From: Helianthus annuus
Lineage: Eukaryota > Streptophyta > Magnoliopsida > Asterales > Asteraceae
Length of the DNA: 64,000 nucleotides
Assembly: GCF_002127325.2 (NCBI RefSeq)
Contig: NC_035440.2
Location: forward strand, 76,130,982-76,194,981
Direction: 5' to 3'
Position 1 is the first letter of the stretch. Each line of letters starts with the position of its first letter. The notes beneath the pieces are model-generated. The model was not told where the DNA came from. It ran no database searches and saw only the letters and a program-made list of their open reading frames with translations. The position numbers were made by a program, and so were the translations under genes. Below, piece by piece: positions 60,838-64,000 of the stretch.

Positions 60838-61590
60838 TGTAACACCCCGTGTTTCCGAATGTCAAAGTCAAAGTCAAAGTCCAAGTCAAGTTTGACTTCT
60901 TTGATTATAGTTAGTCTATTTTATGTTTTATATTATGTGGAGTAAGTGTTGTTTATCAAAGGAATCGAAGTAATCGAATGTTTAATCAACGCAGAATGAT
61001 TTACGACTGTGAATAGTAGGAAGTAACAATGCGATAAAGTTTATCAATCAAAAATCAAGCTAATCGAATCATCAATCGAACTTGAAACTCGAATTATGCG
61101 AAATTGGTGTTATTATACGTGTGTTTGTGCCTTATGTGTTACTTGTGCGTGTTTACTTTATGTTATGTGTGGTGATCAATCGAATCGAAACTCGAAACTC
61201 AATCGAACTCAATCGAAATAGAATCATGATAGTTAGTGGAGAAGAGGTTATGGAATGTAGATGCTCGTATGTAGATATAGTGAATGGGATTAAAAGTAAT
61301 TTGAATAGGAAACTCTATCGTATTCGTATCGTCTTCAATCGAAATCGAAATATCAGAAATCGTCACACCGAGCACTCGAAACAGGCTGTGGATCGATCAG
61401 GCTCCTAGCCGATCGAACAGGCTGTCCAATCGGGAAGCCTGGCCGATCGGCCAGCCCTTTCCTCTTTTGGAAGCCTATAAATAGGCCTGTCATTGTCATT
61501 CTTTCCACTTTTGGAAACTCTCTGACCGACCAGCTCATGCTCCCCTTCTTTTCTCAGATTTCTTCTGATTCCGGTAAGTTGTTTGATGTA
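60838..61590 (+). repeat. LTR of another gypsy-type family, left part
   Basis: TGTAACACCCCG at 60838 is a typical LTR start and breaks the copia linker frame. A TATA box (TATAAATA) is at 61476-61483. A cluster of CCGATCG(G/A)CC and CAGGCTG words lies at 61380-61460. AATCGAA words are frequent at 60960-61340. The LTR end was not found. Sequence character changes near 61590. Confidence 0.6.
61476..61483 (+). promoter_or_regulatory. TATA box of the 60838 LTR
   Basis: CCTATAAATAGG stands 640 bp into the LTR, followed by a C/T-rich start-like region. Confidence 0.5.
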
Positions 61591-61739
61591 ATAATAGAGG
61601 TGTCAGGCTCAGACTCTGAGAAAGATGACATGCGGCTAGTCCCAACTCTTAGTCTCGTAGTCTTCAAACTCAGCCGTACTTCCTTTGGCTGGCCTTTCGA
61701 TCCCCTCGTTCACAAAGGGGCGCAACTGAAGCTCATAAT

Positions 61740-61985
61740 CAAAGAAATTATATATAACTTACATATACATACACTCACATAAACACCTCTCCCCTCCCCC
61801 CCCCCCTCTCTCTCACAACACACACACACCAACTCTCGCTCTCTCTTTAATTCTCGGACCACCACCAGACCGACCACCACCGCCATACACCTCACCGGAC
61901 CATTGCCACCACCTGCACACACCCCATCGGACCACCACCACCACCTCCACACCCACAGCACCACCACCACCGCATGACCAAATCA
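61740..61985. repeat. CA and CCACCA-rich low-complexity DNA
   Basis: ACACAC, C-run, TCTC and CCACCACC tracts. ORFs at 61710-62089 (minus) are by-products. Confidence 0.85.
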
Positions 61986-61988
61986 AGA

Positions 61989-62213
61989 TTATTCGGTAAC
62001 AAAACATCGCATCGACTTCTCCGGAACTTTCGAGAGGATTCGCAGAAGCATTTCATCCGAAAGCAGAGAGGTGTAATCGTGAGATCCAATTTGGGGAAAA
62101 TCAGAAATTAGGGTTTCTTTTTCTAGGGTTTCGTTGAGATTTTGTTGGATAGGTGGATAAGTGGAGAGAGAGGCGACGGTGGAGGTGAGGAGGACTACTA
62201 AAACCATCAGCAT
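61989..62213 (-). pseudogene. Possible F-box-like gene fragment
   Basis: A 74-codon frame whose C-terminal part reads LLSDEMLLRILSKVPEKSM, close to the F-box consensus start (L-x-D-E-x-L-x-x-I-L-x-x-L/V-P). The N-terminal 40 residues are unremarkable. It ends at TAA directly after the match, before the Trp end of a normal F-box. With no neighbour of a gene kind, it may be a transposon-captured exon or chance. Confidence 0.3.
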
Positions 62214-62400
62214 ACAATCTTTTTCTACAACTTAACGACTCCAAAACAAACTGGTTATCTGATCCGGTTTACTGTAATTGCCTCCTTTTTAAGCTTGACC
62301 CTCACATGGTCCCATCTGAACGGTGCATATTCCCCTACCACAAGTGGAGACCTGCTTGTGTGTCCATGGTGAATGACTTCTTCTTCGGGGCTTACAAGTG
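62203..62400 (+). pseudogene. Coding-like fragment of unknown family
   Basis: An open plus-strand stretch ends at TGA 62398-62400. It has balanced protein-like composition, with W, C, H and aromatic residues: LSDPVYCNCLLFKLDPHMVP and KWRPACVSMVNDFFFGAYK. There is no ATG at its start. It overlaps the start of the F-box-like frame on the other strand. I do not recognise the family; a captured exon is one reading. Confidence 0.3.
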
Positions 62401-63520
62401 ACTCTATTTCAACTGATTTCTTGATACCACATCTCGAGGTCAGGGAGGAGGTTGTTTAGGTCAGTCAGGTCAGGGTGGCAGGTGGATGGTGGTGTTGGTG
62501 GTTGTAGGTAGGGTGTGGTGGCAGGTGGGTGTTGGAGATGATTATTTATTTTAATATTTAAGGTAAAATGACTAAAGTACCCTAGGTGGGGTCCACTTGG
62601 TCATATTTAACCATAAAAACTAACTGGGTTAGGGCTAAAGGACATTATGTGCAAGAGTTTGCAAACATCGAGTACGGTTTTGTACTTATTAAAGACAAAG
62701 GACACAGTTTGCAATAAGTAGCATAAATAAAGGACGATTTTTGTAATTTACTCTTTTCTAAATGAAATTTGATTCAACCGTCCAGTTAAAATGCATGTGG
62801 ACAAGCCGTTCAAAAAAAAAAGCATGTGGACAAAACCATAACAAAAGACTAATGTTTTTCACGTTTGTTGAAACGTATGTTTTACATCAAACCATACGTT
62901 AGCGAATTGAAGACATAAGAGTAGTTCATACGTGTAAGAAAAGTTCACGTGTGGTTGAATACTTTATATTGTATTTGACAGAATAATTTAACTAAATCCT
63001 TTTTTTTTAACGGTGGAAAGATTCTAATATATGTAGAACAGGGCCGCATAGCTTTAAAACCCAACAAGGAACCAGAAAGAAAAAAGACAACAAAACAGAA
63101 ACAAAACAATCTCTAATATTAAAATCCCGTCATCTAGCGAGTAGCGTGTAAAAACACTAATTGAATAAAGTAAATTAGTTTACACACGTATTTGATTTCA
63201 TCCTAAATTTTGTACTTTCTTGATCAATACATGCTCCTACACATTTCTATCTTTCAAATCTTGATTTCTAACTGTGAAATCATCAAGATCTAAGCATTCT
63301 AGGATGATGTCATCATGGTGTTCTTCAAGAACTTCATGTTTTGGCCTCAATCCACCAAGAATCACTTGGATCTAGCCGATTTCCAAATAAACAAACTAAG
63401 ATCTATCATAGATCTGAACATTTACATGGTGTGAAGGATTGGAAGAAGGATTCCCAACTTTCTTTCAACTCTTTTACACTCAATGCCTTCAAACAGGTAG
63501 AAACGGAGCTTGAGCCAACT
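62401..63520. other. Intergenic DNA, nothing firm
   Basis: A GGTGGT/CAGGTC-rich part (62440-62540) is followed by AT-rich sequence. ORF 63341-63526 has no domain. Confidence 0.5.
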
Positions 63521-63539
63521 CACTAATCATTCTAATGGT

Positions 63540-64000
63540 TGAGTGGTTCAACATTCGGATTCTATCTACGAGGTTCACCGATTTCGGGTTAAACGTAAAA
63601 CTACCATTCCGAACCGTTCACCGGCCGGACTTGGGTGATTCCTGTCCGAGCAGGGGAAACAAGCAAGAACGGAAGTGTCATGGTTCAGCCCGTTGTCAAA
63701 ATACCTCGATATAACGTCAAACAATCAAAACAGCCAAGTGTTAGACGAACAGGCTGACGAGGTCAGGATGCTGACCGATCGAGCAGGCTGTTCGAATGAA
63801 CAGCCCAACCGATCGGACATGTCAGTCGATCGACCAGGCCAGCCGATCGGCTAGCACATGGCCCCACACTTTGACAATTTTATGAAGTCTAGTATTGAAC
63901 GAAGTACTGTTCGATCGAACTACGGTTTGGATTGAATTACTCTTCGAATCATGAGATACTATGCTTCAACACTTAATCGATTTTCAACTCGTTCGACGTA
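63540..64000 (-). repeat. LTR-like segment, opposite orientation to 60838
   Basis: CCGATCGG, CAGGCTG and CGATCGACCAGGCC words at 63750-63860 match the composition and words of 61380-61460. The AATCGA words at the right edge also agree with 60960-61340 read in reverse. It is probably a related LTR in the other orientation. It runs off the window. Confidence 0.5.

Noticed and set aside
61710..62089. Val/Trp/Gly-rich minus-strand ORFs
   Set aside because: They come from the CCACCA low-complexity tract.

Overview
The window looks like intergenic chromatin of a flowering plant. Evidence: plant LTR retrotransposons primed by initiator-Met tRNA (TGGTATCAGAGC-type sites), a FAR1-type Mutator transposase with GT-AG introns, TTTAGGG-like words, long TA tracts, and no intact host gene. 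The style of the repeat families suggests a daisy-family (Asteraceae) genome; that is inference from memory and was not searched. Almost everything is nested transposons. Six insertions are proven here by matching 5-bp target-site duplications (TSDs) and paired or single LTRs.

Layout, left to right. (1) 1-13548: a Ty3/gypsy element on the minus strand (element A) enters from the left edge. Its gag is at 1-1279 and its LTR at 1597-13548. That LTR is split by a 9.2-kb non-coding large-LTR element (LARD, 1687-10893, TSD AAAGT) whose LTRs (3.34 kb) exceed its 2.5-kb interior. (2) 13563-23285: a fold-back element with telomere-like words, split by a gag-only retrotransposon B (13890-23068, TSD TAAAC), itself split by a solo gypsy-type LTR (17338-19621, TSD GTTCG). 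(3) 23309-36068: a decayed FAR1-type Mutator-like element on the minus strand, split by gag-only retrotransposon C (25265-32673, TSD CATTT). (4) 36084-38085: a 1.7-kb terminal-inverted-repeat element full of ACGCCA words, then a near-perfect palindromic MITE. The elements in parts 2-4 are joined end to end through TA tracts. (5) 38130-43890: old low-complexity DNA, a copia LTR remnant, a Helitron-like terminus, and fused gypsy and copia pol fragments. (6) 43891-60236: a gag-only gypsy-type element E (TSD ATCCT) whose right LTR is split by gag-only retrotransposon D (50983-58190, TSD GATAC). (7) 60237-64000: the rest of the interrupted copia fragment, another LTR, two possible captured coding fragments, and an oppositely oriented LTR-like segment at the right edge.

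How the parts relate. B, C and D form one kinship group. Each has short LTRs (about 0.41-0.46 kb), one giant gag frame (about 1,200 codons in D) with two zinc knuckles, a charged coiled-coil middle and a conserved C-terminal box. None has visible protease, integrase or reverse transcriptase, and all share a conserved non-coding block of about 0.8 kb before the 3' LTR. They would need an autonomous, probably Sirevirus-like, partner. A second group is the chain of TA-flanked inverted-repeat elements, which share TATAGG(G)-type ends with the FAR1 element and may be its non-autonomous relatives. No gene in the window looks intact. The decays described (nonsense codons, frameshifts, insertions) were read directly from the sequence.
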